From the NCBI GenBank assembly GCA_963825575.1, contig CAWGUB010000025.1, positions 1-12,573 on the forward strand: a stretch of 12,573 nucleotides of DNA, read 5' to 3'. The DNA comes from JAFDBW01 sp963825575. Lineage in GTDB: Bacteria; Desulfobacterota; Desulfuromonadia; Desulfuromonadales; BM103. Below, one piece after another: positions 6,842 to 12,573 of the stretch (position 1 is its first letter; the number at the start of each line of letters is the position of its first letter). Made by a program: the position numbers and the translations under genes. Below the pieces are notes generated by a model. That model had not been told where the DNA came from. It saw nothing but the letters and a program-made list of their open reading frames with translations, and searched no databases.

Positions 6842-7384
6842 TCACCCTTTCGTTAAGGATTCTTCGATTCGTTTAAGTTGCGTTTTGACACAGCCATCAA
6901 AGAGACGGCCAGCGATTTCAGCCTGCAGCCCGCCGATCAGGTCGGGATCAAGCTCAACACTGATTGCGACCTGCTTGCCGGTCTGTTTTTCCAGGCTGGC
7001 GGCAATCGCCTGCTGTTGGACATCGTCCAGTTTAACGGCTGATGTAATTTTGGCACTCAGGATACCGGCCAGTTCATCTGACAAAAGGTGATATTTATCT
7101 GCAATCTGCCCGAGATAACCGATTCGACCCTTGCTCAGAAGCAGGCCGAGAAACTTGACCATTCCCTCGGAAAGCTCCATCGCCTTGCATAAATCAGCCA
7201 GCATGGCCTCTTTCTTGCCAAGGTCGAGGGTGGGGCTATCTAGCAACTGACGGAACAGGTCTTCCTGGGACAGGACATCCTTGACCTGGGCCAACTCGTC
7301 GCCGTAGATCTCTACGGCCTTTTGTTCCACGCCGAGTTCAACCAATGCCTTGGCGTACCTACGGGTAAGGGCACTGACGCTCAA
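6842..7384 (-). CDS. atpH: F1Fo ATP synthase subunit delta
   Basis: A 180-residue delta subunit (OSCP homologue), which caps F1 and joins the alpha N-termini to the peripheral stalk. The N-terminal six-helix domain (about 1-105) begins with the family pattern ALTRRYAKALVELG and includes LLDSPTLDLGKKEAML and FLGLLLSKGRI. The C-terminal part carries KQVAISVELDPDLIGGLQAEIAGRLFDGCVKTQLKRI, here quoted only by its ends (KQVAISVELD and GRLFDG). The start codon is TTG at 7384, overlapping the atpF stop as TTGA. A GGGAG Shine-Dalgarno lies about seven bases upstream, and the family N-terminus agrees with this start. The overlap suggests translational coupling to atpF. Confidence 0.95.
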   Translation of the reverse strand: MSVSALTRRYAKALVELGVEQKAVEIYGDELAQVKDVLSQEDLFRQLLDSPTLDLGKKEAMLADLCKAMELSEGMVKFLGLLLSKGRIGYLGQIADKYHLLSDELAGILSAKITSAVKLDDVQQQAIAASLEKQTGKQVAISVELDPDLIGGLQAEIAGRLFDGCVKTQLKRIEESLTKG

Positions 7385-7968
7385 TGGAGTTCTCCCATTT
7401 TCTGCATATATTCTTCGACCAGACGCTTCTGGTCATCGGCAGAAACCTGCTTTTTCAGCAAGTCCTCCGCCAGCTCCACGGCCAGCCGCGAGGCCTCTTC
7501 ACGCAACTCGATGCGCGCCTTGGCGACCACACCGGCAGCCTTGTTGTCGGCCTCCTGCTCTATCTTCACCGCCAACTCTTTGGAAGCAGCGATTATCTTG
7601 TCACGCTCCAGTTCACCTTCACGGCGAATCGATGCGGCAATGCCTGCGATTTCTTCGGTAGCCTTGTCCAGTTTCTCACTGTATTCACGATGCTTGGCTT
7701 CGGCTGCCTGCTTGGCCGCTTCGGCTTCGGCCAGGGTTTTTTCAACCTCCGCGCTGCGTTCTTTAAGACCCTTGCGGATCGGCTTGGTCACAAAGTAAGC
7801 AAGCAGTCCGGCCATCAGGGCAAAGTTGAAGCAACGGTAGAGGAAATCCTTCAGAATGGTGCCACTATCGGCATGGCCGTCACCACCGGAAGCAAAAACT
7901 GCGGCTGGGGCCAAAACCAATGCAGCGAAAAGAAGGCCTTTAAAGAGCAGTGTGTTGCGCTTTGTCAT
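7381..7968 (-). CDS. atpF: F1Fo ATP synthase subunit b, with signal-peptide-like N-terminus
   Basis: A 195-residue peripheral-stalk subunit. After a basic start (MTKR) comes a hydrophobic stretch (about 7-24) ending in AVFA-SGG, which looks like a cleavable signal peptide (possible cut after A26). A polar Gly/Asp/His segment follows, then a second hydrophobic segment (about 42-61, FLYRCFNFALMAGLLAYFV) that is the normal membrane anchor of b subunits. The rest is a long charged helix, Ala/Glu/Lys rich (about 65-170), which should form the stalk coiled coil with b', ending near the delta-binding C-terminus. A signal peptide agrees with the known topology of b, whose short N-terminus is periplasmic. 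The ATG at 7968 overlaps the b' stop codon by one base (TGATG), and its end overlaps atpH. Cleavage is inferred. Confidence 0.94.
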   Translation of the reverse strand: MTKRNTLLFKGLLFAALVLAPAAVFASGGDGHADSGTILKDFLYRCFNFALMAGLLAYFVTKPIRKGLKERSAEVEKTLAEAEAAKQAAEAKHREYSEKLDKATEEIAGIAASIRREGELERDKIIAASKELAVKIEQEADNKAAGVVAKARIELREEASRLAVELAEDLLKKQVSADDQKRLVEEYMQKMGELH

Positions 7969-8393
7969 CAGACAGCCCTCCCCAGAACCTTGTAGACAAT
8001 CTCCTTGGCCAGAGCCTCGGTCTCATTGCGCAGGGACCGGCGTGCAGTGTCGGCCTCTTGCTGAATCTGTTCCTTGATGGTCTGCAGTTTTTCCGCCGCT
8101 GTCCGGTTCGCTTCACCAAGGATGCGGGCTTCTTCTTCCTGCCCGGCCTTGCGCAGGGTTGAACGTTCCTGGGCCCCTTGCAGGCGAGCTTCCTGAAGTT
8201 GGGCTTCGTAGCGGGCAATTTGCGCCTGCACCTGTTCGTCAATGTCCTGAACCTTGGCCTTGGAACCCTCTATCGTCTCCCTGCGTGCCTGCAGTGCGGC
8301 CCGCAAGGGTTTGAAAAGGAGTGCGTTCAGCACCGCCATCAGGACCATAAAATTGACAAACTGCAGGAACAGTGTCCAGTCGAGCTTGATCAC
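7968..8393 (-). CDS. atpF': F1Fo ATP synthase subunit b' (second b-type subunit)
   Basis: A 141-residue b' subunit (also named atpX or atpF2 in some genomes), expected to pair with b to form a heterodimeric peripheral stalk. It starts directly with the membrane anchor (about residues 6-27, TLFLQFVNFMVLMAVLNALLF), followed by the conserved KPLRAALQARRETIEG and a long charged alpha-helix with regular Ala/Glu/Gln spacing to the end. Unlike the b subunit next to it, it has no signal-like extension. The start is a GTG at 8393, preceded by TGAGGT about eight bases upstream. It is the first gene of the atp operon; no a or c subunit gene precedes it, and the upstream region has a terminator at 8464-8488. 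Confidence 0.94.
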   Translation of the reverse strand: MIKLDWTLFLQFVNFMVLMAVLNALLFKPLRAALQARRETIEGSKAKVQDIDEQVQAQIARYEAQLQEARLQGAQERSTLRKAGQEEEARILGEANRTAAEKLQTIKEQIQQEADTARRSLRNETEALAKEIVYKVLGRAV

Positions 8394-8433
8394 CGCTTTA
8401 CCTCATTCGTGTTAGCGCCAGGTTGACGCATCG

Positions 8434-8446
8434 GTATACTGTATAC
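8434..8446 (-). promoter_or_regulatory. Interrupted palindrome GTATAC-n-GTATAC, possible atp promoter or operator
   Basis: Two copies of the self-complementary hexamer GTATAC flank a single base in the 70-bp space between the upstream terminator and the b' start. On the minus strand this gives TTGTATACAGTATACC, containing two -10-like hexamers (TATACA and TATACC) but no good -35 at the expected spacing. This is the only plausible place for the atp operon promoter after the terminator at 8464-8488. The symmetry would also suit a dimeric regulator such as a GntR-type protein. Both roles are inferred. Confidence 0.35.
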
Positions 8447-8463
8447 AACCTTTAGACGCTGTT

Positions 8464-8488
8464 AAAAAAGGCCCTGACCCTCGGGGCC
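8464..8488 (-). terminator. Intrinsic terminator downstream of the bactofilin gene
   Basis: On the minus strand an 8-bp stem with one G-U pair (GGCCCCGA, loop GGG, TCAGGGCC; 8488-8470) is followed immediately by six T residues (8469-8464). It lies about 95 bases beyond the bactofilin stop and about 70 bases before the first atp gene, so it probably separates the parAB-bactofilin transcription unit from the ATP synthase operon. Confidence 0.82.
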
Positions 8489-8555
8489 AAAGCAAAAGAT
8501 GACTACCATAGCACCCTGTTCATGTCAAGGGTCTTTTCATAAAAATCCACCACAG

Positions 8556-8567
8556 AAAAGGCCTTTT
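8556..8567. repeat. 12-bp perfect palindrome after the bactofilin gene
   Basis: AAAAGGCCTTTT is a perfect palindrome 17 bases downstream of the bactofilin stop codon. It has no loop and no T-run of its own, so it is unlikely to be a terminator. It may be a protein-binding site or chance. The rest of 8489-8583 contains a TTGACA hexamer on the minus strand (8528-8523) without a usable -10, and no gene. Confidence 0.4.
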
Positions 8568-8583
8568 ACATCGACGGATTAAA

Positions 8584-9003
8584 TTATTTCTTGGCCACTT
8601 CCTCGACGGGCTTTATAGCAGAAGCAATTTCACCGGTCGTCATGGTAATGGTTCCGTTCAGAACGACGCCTTCCTCCACGGAGAGAGCCGGGGTTTCGAT
8701 CGAGCCATCCACGTTGGCAGGTGCGCGCAGTTCCACACGACTCTTTGCCTTGACGTTGCCCTTGAATTTCCCGCTCAGGATCAGCGTGCCAACCTGGACA
8801 TCAGCCTGGATGTCAGCACTTTCACCAACGATCAGGGTATCGTGGGAAGTCACTTCTCCACGGAAAGCACCATCCAGGCGCACGATTTCGTTGAAGACCA
8901 GCTTACCTTCAAACTGGCTGCCGGGTCCAAGAAAGGCCTTGATTTCACTCTTTTCTATCGGGGTCTCTTTACGCATCGGTTCTTTTTCCTTCTTGTTAAA
9001 CAT
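8584..9003 (-). CDS. Bactofilin (polymer-forming cytoskeletal protein)
   Basis: A 139-residue bactofilin. The core (about residues 22-115) shows the repeating short beta-strand pattern of the bactofilin beta-helix (formerly DUF583): FLGPGSQFEGKL, DGAFRGEV, LIVGESADIQADV, LILSGKFKGNV, VELRAPANVDGSI and LSVEEGVVLNGTI. Bactofilins self-assemble into nonpolar filaments at the inner membrane and act as scaffolds in cell shape, polarity or chromosome positioning. The N-terminus MFNKK resembles the short hydrophobic-basic membrane-targeting motifs described at bactofilin N-termini, and it supports ATG 9003 over the internal Met10. An AGGA Shine-Dalgarno lies about ten bases upstream. The gene follows parB after 49 bases on the same strand and is probably cotranscribed with parAB; a terminator follows it. 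Which process it serves here is inferred from position only. Confidence 0.93.
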   Translation of the reverse strand: MFNKKEKEPMRKETPIEKSEIKAFLGPGSQFEGKLVFNEIVRLDGAFRGEVTSHDTLIVGESADIQADVQVGTLILSGKFKGNVKAKSRVELRAPANVDGSIETPALSVEEGVVLNGTITMTTGEIASAIKPVEEVAKK

Positions 9004-9052
9004 CAGTTTTGTTTCCTGGGTTTACTCACCTAAAATACTGGATTTATTAACA

Positions 9053-9910
9053 TTACCTTCTTTCAAAAAGCTCCAGCAGGCGCTCGAACTCTTCGGCGGA
9101 ATAATATCTTATTTCGATCTTGCCGCCTTTGCCGCCACGCGCCTGTGGCAAGATATTGACCTTGGTGCCCAGACAGCGCTGCAGACGCGCGGCGAGGTCG
9201 ACCAGTTCATGATCAATCTTGGCCTTTGGCGGGGGCGCCTTGTCCCCACCCCTCTTGAGTTTTTTAACCAGCGCTTCGGTCTGGCGTACGGAAAACTGTT
9301 TTCTGACTACCTGGTCGCGGGCCTCCTTGATGCGTGTCGCACTATCCAGAGAGAGGAGCGCACGGGCGTGGCCCATACTCAACTGCCCACCGATCACATC
9401 TTGCTGGATCTCCCTGGGCAGACGCAGCAGACGCAGCGCATTGGCCACCGTTGGCCGTTCCCGACCGACCCGCTTGGCAACTTCCTCCTGGGAGAGGTCA
9501 AAATTGTTCATCAGGTGGCGATAGGCTTCAGCCTCTTCGATCGGGTTGAGGTCTTCGCGCTGGATATTCTCGATTAGCGCCATCTCCAGGGCCCAATCCT
9601 CCGAAACGTCCTGAATAACGACCGGAACTTCCTTGAGACCCGCCTTTTGTGCAGCCCGCCAGCGCCGCTCACCAGCGATAATCTGATAATGATCATCGGC
9701 ATGACGGACCACCAGGGGCTGGATGACGCCCTTTTCGCGGATCGAAGCGACCAGTTCGGCCATCTTTGCATCGTTGAAGGTTTTGCGTGGCTGTTGGTGG
9801 TGCGGTTTCAGTTCTTCGACCGGGCAGACGAAATACTTGTGGCGACCGTCCTGGGAAGCTGATGTGAGAAGGGCACCGATCCCTTTGCCGAGTGCGGGTC
9901 GTTTGGCCAT
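9053..9910 (-). CDS. parB: ParB family chromosome partitioning protein (Spo0J-like, CTPase)
   Basis: A 285-residue chromosomal ParB. The N-terminus LGKGIGALL (7-15) is the conserved ParA-stimulating segment, with Lys where Arg is common. The nucleotide-binding/clamp domain includes LKPHHQQPRKTF and the arginine-rich GERRWRAA (80-87). It is followed by ENIQREDLNPIEEA (114-127) and a helix-turn-helix (about 139-160, LSQEEVAKRVGRERPTVAN) for parS recognition. The C-terminal dimerisation domain ends in FERLLELFERR. Family members load on parS, spread as CTP-dependent sliding clamps and work with ParA to segregate origins. The ATG at 9910 lies 8 bases after the parA stop, and its GGAG Shine-Dalgarno is formed by the last codons of parA (ATG GAG TAG), implying translational coupling. 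Confidence 0.97.
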   Translation of the reverse strand: MAKRPALGKGIGALLTSASQDGRHKYFVCPVEELKPHHQQPRKTFNDAKMAELVASIREKGVIQPLVVRHADDHYQIIAGERRWRAAQKAGLKEVPVVIQDVSEDWALEMALIENIQREDLNPIEEAEAYRHLMNNFDLSQEEVAKRVGRERPTVANALRLLRLPREIQQDVIGGQLSMGHARALLSLDSATRIKEARDQVVRKQFSVRQTEALVKKLKRGGDKAPPPKAKIDHELVDLAARLQRCLGTKVNILPQARGGKGGKIEIRYYSAEEFERLLELFERR

Positions 9911-9918
9911 GCTGGTTG

Positions 9919-10680
9919 CTACTCCATGCGGATAATTTCGCGCGCCAGCTCCAGGTAAGCCGTCGCACCCCGCGAGGAAACATCATAGAGCAGGGCGGGC
10001 AGACCGTGACTGGGCGCTTCAGAAAGGCGCACATTGCGCGGAATCATTGTTTCGAAGACCTGGGCGGAAAAATGCTTGCGGATCTCCTCGCTGACCTGAT
10101 GTGACAGGTTGTTGCGTGCATCGAACATCGTCAGCAGGATGCCATGGATTTTCAGGGCCGGATTCAGTTCACGCTGAATCAGACGCACCGTATTGATCAG
10201 CTGACTCAACCCCTCCATGGCGTAATACTCGCACTGCAGGGGAATCAGGACGCTGTCCGCAGCGGTCAAAGCGTTGATCGTTAACAGCCCAAGCGAGGGC
10301 GGACAGTCGATCAGGACGTAATCAAATTGATCTGTCACCGCGGCAAGGGCCTGCTTGAGCTTGTTCTCCCGAGCCAGAGCTGAAATCAACTCAACTTCCG
10401 CACCGATCAGGTCAGGGTTTGCCGGGAGCAGGCGGAGCAGGTCGAGGCCGGTGGCCTGGAGCAGCTGGTCTACTGAAGCCTCGCCGATCAGGGCATGATA
10501 GATTGTCTTCTGCATGCTGTTCGGATCGACCCCGACACCACTGGTGGAGTTGGCCTGAGGGTCGATATCAACCAGCAGGGTACGCTTTTCGGCAACGGCC
10601 AGTGACGCGGCAAGATTGACTGCCGTAGTGGTCTTGCCGACGCCGCCCTTTTGATTGGCGATGGCGATTACCTGGGCCAT
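9919..10680 (-). CDS. parA: ParA family chromosome partitioning ATPase (Soj-like)
   Basis: A 253-residue chromosomal ParA/Soj ATPase. It has the deviant Walker A motif KGGVGKTT (residues 11-18) with the signature lysine, the switch region LLVDIDPQANST (35-46), Walker B VLIDCPP, and the conserved FDARNNLSHQV and IPRNVRLSEAPSHGLP segments that contribute to non-specific DNA binding and dimer contacts. ATP-bound dimers coat the nucleoid; ParB stimulates hydrolysis and the gradient moves origins apart. The short N-terminus, lacking a helix-turn-helix, identifies the chromosomal small type rather than the plasmid P1 type. ATG 10680 has a strong AAGGAG about ten bases upstream. It is followed closely by parB. 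No clear promoter is visible in the 144-bp gap after rsmG, so it may be partly read through from the mnmG-rsmG unit. Confidence 0.97.
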   Translation of the reverse strand: MAQVIAIANQKGGVGKTTTAVNLAASLAVAEKRTLLVDIDPQANSTSGVGVDPNSMQKTIYHALIGEASVDQLLQATGLDLLRLLPANPDLIGAEVELISALARENKLKQALAAVTDQFDYVLIDCPPSLGLLTINALTAADSVLIPLQCEYYAMEGLSQLINTVRLIQRELNPALKIHGILLTMFDARNNLSHQVSEEIRKHFSAQVFETMIPRNVRLSEAPSHGLPALLYDVSSRGATAYLELAREIIRME

Positions 10681-10769
10681 GCCTGCATGTCTCCTTGGGG
10701 TGAGTTTTTCAAGTCGCTCAGACTAACATAAGCACCTGGATCTGCAAAGGAAATTTGCCCAGGTCGAGT

Positions 10770-10798
10770 AAAACACCAGATATAGGTGTCGTGTTTTT
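10770..10798. terminator. Weak hairpin between rsmG and parA, possible terminator
   Basis: The 144-bp gap between rsmG and parA holds nested inverted repeats: ACACC-7-GGTGT (10773-10789) and the competing outer pair AAAACAC/GTGTTTT (10770-10776 with 10791-10797). On the minus strand the inner stem is followed by only three or four T residues. Because rsmG transcribes on the minus strand and ends at 10825, read order on that strand is parA, then downstream sequence; this hairpin therefore lies after rsmG and before parA in transcription order. It could cause partial termination. Low confidence. Confidence 0.3.
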
Positions 10799-10824
10799 AT
10801 AAATCACAATATATGGTAGAAATA

Positions 10825-11463
10825 CTACGAATATCCCATCTCGATCAGGCATCGGGCCGCGCCCGATGCGGGCAGCTTCAATCGGTGCACGGTAACCGAC
10901 CAGCCGGCCCCCTTCAGTTGCTCATCAAGCACGGCAACCTCCTTGACACCTTCGGGGCCTTTCATGGCCAACAGACGAGCCCCAGGGGCCAGGAAGGGCC
11001 TGGCCATGGCCAGCAACTCCTCGAGAGAGCAGAGGGCTCTTGCGGTAACCGTATCGAACCCCCGGCAATAATCGGGATGATCGCTCAGAGACTCGATACG
11101 TTCATGCCGCACGGTGAACCCATCGAGATCGAAAAGCCTGGCAATGTGGCGCTGAAAGTCGACCTTTTTACCGACCGCCTCGACAGAGACGACCTCGAGG
11201 TCGGGGCAGGCGATTTTCAGCGGTAACGCCGGAAATCCGGCTCCGGAGCCGATATCAAGCAGGCGGCCAGGGCGGCTGATGAAGGGCAGAAGGGTCAGTG
11301 AGTCGACCAGGTGCTTTTCCAGGATTTCATCTCGCCCGGTAATTGCCGTCAGGTTGCGGCGGCGATTCCAGCGCAGCAGTTCATCGGCCAACCTTTCAAG
11401 ACACATAATCGCTTCAGGAGCGACCTCCAGGCCAAGATCGGCCAACAACTCCGGCAAACCCAT
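10825..11463 (-). CDS. rsmG: 16S rRNA (guanine527-N7)-methyltransferase RsmG
   Basis: A 212-residue class I SAM-dependent methyltransferase that methylates N7 of G527 in 16S rRNA (formerly gidB); loss in other bacteria gives low-level streptomycin resistance. The N-terminal helical part has RWNRRRNLTAITGRDEIL (31-48) and KHLVDSL (50-56), both characteristic of RsmG. The SAM-binding loop is LLDIGSGAGFPALPL (68-82). Further family marks are the VEAVGKKVDFQ segment, the VTARAL motif near residue 140 and AMKGPEG. ATG 11463 follows the mnmG stop by 8 bases, and the Shine-Dalgarno GAGG overlaps that stop codon (TGAGG), indicating translational coupling. Length is normal. The mnmG-rsmG-parA-parB order is widespread near bacterial replication origins. 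Confidence 0.96.
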   Translation of the reverse strand: MGLPELLADLGLEVAPEAIMCLERLADELLRWNRRRNLTAITGRDEILEKHLVDSLTLLPFISRPGRLLDIGSGAGFPALPLKIACPDLEVVSVEAVGKKVDFQRHIARLFDLDGFTVRHERIESLSDHPDYCRGFDTVTARALCSLEELLAMARPFLAPGARLLAMKGPEGVKEVAVLDEQLKGAGWSVTVHRLKLPASGAARCLIEMGYS

Positions 11464-11471
11464 AAAAATCC

Positions 11472-12573
11472 TCAGCGCTTTAAAATAACTGCCAGAATGG
11501 CCGTCGCGGCAGGGGTGACGCCGGGGATACGCCCAGCCTGTCCGAGGGTTCGTGGCGCCACCTGCTTGAGCTTTTCGCGCACCTCTGCGGAGAGGCCATG
11601 AACGGTCTCATAATCAAACCCTGCAGGGATCACCAGGCCTTCCAATCGTCGGAAACGCTCAACCTGCTCCTGCTGGCGACGGATGTAACCGGCATATTTG
11701 ACCTCGGTCTCCAGTTCGCTGCGCACATCCAGGGGAAGTCGGGCCAATTCGTCATTAAGGAAGCTGAGGTCACTGAGGCCGATTTCCGGGCGCCGCAACA
11801 ACTCTTCAAGTGATGCGCCGTTTTTCAACTCCTGCAGGTCCAGTCGCGCAAGAACCTCCTGGTGAGCAGGCGAAACCCGTGTGTCGCGTAAAAGCTCATA
11901 GCCGCGCGCCATATCAGCAAGTTTGGCAGAGAAGCGCTCCCAGCGCGTATCGGTCAGCAGGCCGATCTTTCTGCCGATTGGGCTGAGCCTCTGGTCGGCA
12001 TTGTCTTCTCTGAGCAGGAGACGGTATTCGGCACGCGAGGTGAACATCCGGTAGGGCTCTTTGGCGCCCAGATTGACCAGATCGTCGACCAGAACGCCAA
12101 GATAACCCTGGTCCCGGCCGATAATGACCGGCTCGCGGCCTCTGACTTGCAATACGGCGTTGATCCCCGCCAGCAGTCCCTGGGCGCCAGCTTCCTCGTA
12201 GCCGGAGGTCCCGTTGATCTGGCCCGCATGGTAGAGTCCGTGAAGCGCCTTGGTTTCCAGACTGGGATGCAGCTGAATCGGGTCGACATAGTCGTACTCA
12301 ATGGCGTACCCGGGCCGCATGATCTCTACCTGTTCGAGGCCTTGCATAGTCCTGAGGTAGGCCAACTGGACATCGACCGGCAAGGAGGTGGACACACCGT
12401 TCGGATAGATCTCGCCGCTGGCAAGCCCTTCCGGTTCGAGAAAAATCTGATGTTGCTCTTTGTCTGGAAAGCGGACGACCTTGTCTTCGATCGAAGGACA
12501 ATATCGCGGCCCAACCCCCTCAATCACTCCGGAATACAGAGGAGAGCGGTCCAGGCCACGACGAATCACTTCA
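11472..12573 (-). CDS. mnmG: tRNA uridine-5-carboxymethylaminomethyl modification enzyme MnmG (C-terminal part)
   Basis: The C-terminal roughly 366 residues of MnmG (GidA), a protein usually near 620 residues; the start and the N-terminal FAD-binding GxGxxG region lie beyond the window edge. With MnmE it installs the carboxymethylaminomethyl group on the wobble uridine (U34) of certain tRNAs. Visible signatures are RSPLYSG, GVGPRYCPSIEDKVVRF, HQIFLEPEG, GQINGTSGYEEAGAQG, GVLVDDLVNLGAKEPYRMFT followed by SRAEYRLLLRED, and the C-terminal GFDYETVHGLS and GQAGRIPGVTPAAT, the helical end that contacts MnmE. A GTG at 12569 could be misread as a start, but it lies in the middle of conserved sequence, so the gene is cut only by the window. 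It is coupled to rsmG 8 bases downstream. Confidence 0.97.
   Translation of the reverse strand, partial: EVIRRGLDRSPLYSGVIEGVGPRYCPSIEDKVVRFPDKEQHQIFLEPEGLASGEIYPNGVSTSLPVDVQLAYLRTMQGLEQVEIMRPGYAIEYDYVDPIQLHPSLETKALHGLYHAGQINGTSGYEEAGAQGLLAGINAVLQVRGREPVIIGRDQGYLGVLVDDLVNLGAKEPYRMFTSRAEYRLLLREDNADQRLSPIGRKIGLLTDTRWERFSAKLADMARGYELLRDTRVSPAHQEVLARLDLQELKNGASLEELLRRPEIGLSDLSFLNDELARLPLDVRSELETEVKYAGYIRRQQEQVERFRRLEGLVIPAGFDYETVHGLSAEVREKLKQVAPRTLGQAGRIPGVTPAATAILAVILKR

Noticed and set aside
8500..8528. TTGACA hexamer (minus strand) after the bactofilin gene as an atp promoter
   Set aside because: The -35 is perfect but the hexamer at 17-bp spacing is TAGTCA, a poor -10, and transcripts would meet the terminator at 8464-8488 almost at once.
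8512..8538. Short ACCCT/AGGGT repeat followed by CTTTT on the plus strand as a terminator
   Set aside because: Five base pairs with a nine-base loop is weak, and no plus-strand gene ends nearby.
8591..9577. Plus-strand open frame of 328 codons spanning the bactofilin and parB genes
   Set aside because: It crosses two well-supported minus-strand genes and their intergenic gap, and its translation resembles no known family.

Overview
The window looks like chromosomal core DNA from a Gram-negative bacterium of the Desulfuromonadia type (Geobacter, Desulfuromonas, Pelobacter relatives). The evidence is the gene order mnmG-rsmG-parA-parB-bactofilin followed by an F-ATPase operon that begins with two b-type subunits (b' and b) and contains neither subunit a nor subunit c. 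This taxonomic placement is inferred from remembered gene order and protein character, not from a database search.

Layout, left to right. Positions 1-1460 carry two plus-strand membrane protein genes: a TVP38/TMEM64 (VTT-domain) protein and a DUF4126 protein. The second has a probable extended -10 promoter lying on the stop codon of the first. Positions 1467-2282 carry a minus-strand ZIP-family metal transporter. It converges on the DUF4126 gene with only 6 bp between stops and has its own good sigma-70 promoter. A strong intrinsic terminator at 2440-2470 ends the next, long minus-strand operon. That operon, from 8393 down to 2494, encodes b', b, delta, alpha, gamma, beta and epsilon of the F1Fo ATP synthase, with short gaps or overlaps. 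The largest gap (gamma-beta, 69 nt) holds a GC-rich hairpin just before the beta Shine-Dalgarno. Region 8394-8583 holds a terminator for the upstream transcription unit and an interrupted palindrome that may mark the atp promoter. Positions 8584-12573, all minus strand, carry a bactofilin, ParB, ParA, RsmG and the C-terminal part of MnmG, whose 5' end lies beyond the window.

How the genes fit together. The mnmG-rsmG-parA-parB block is the classic origin-proximal set: tRNA and rRNA modification plus chromosome partitioning. The bactofilin is a cytoskeletal polymer gene sitting with the partition genes. The ATP synthase genes supply the whole F1 sector and the peripheral stalk; the membrane rotor (c) and stator (a) must be encoded elsewhere.

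I looked for an undescribed system and did not find convincing evidence of one: no CRISPR, mobile element, toxin-antitoxin or defence cassette, tRNA or rRNA is visible. The most useful second-look items are the signal-peptide-like N-terminus on b but not b', the gamma-beta intercistronic hairpin, the GTATAC palindrome upstream of atp, and the bactofilin-ParAB linkage without a good parS site in view.
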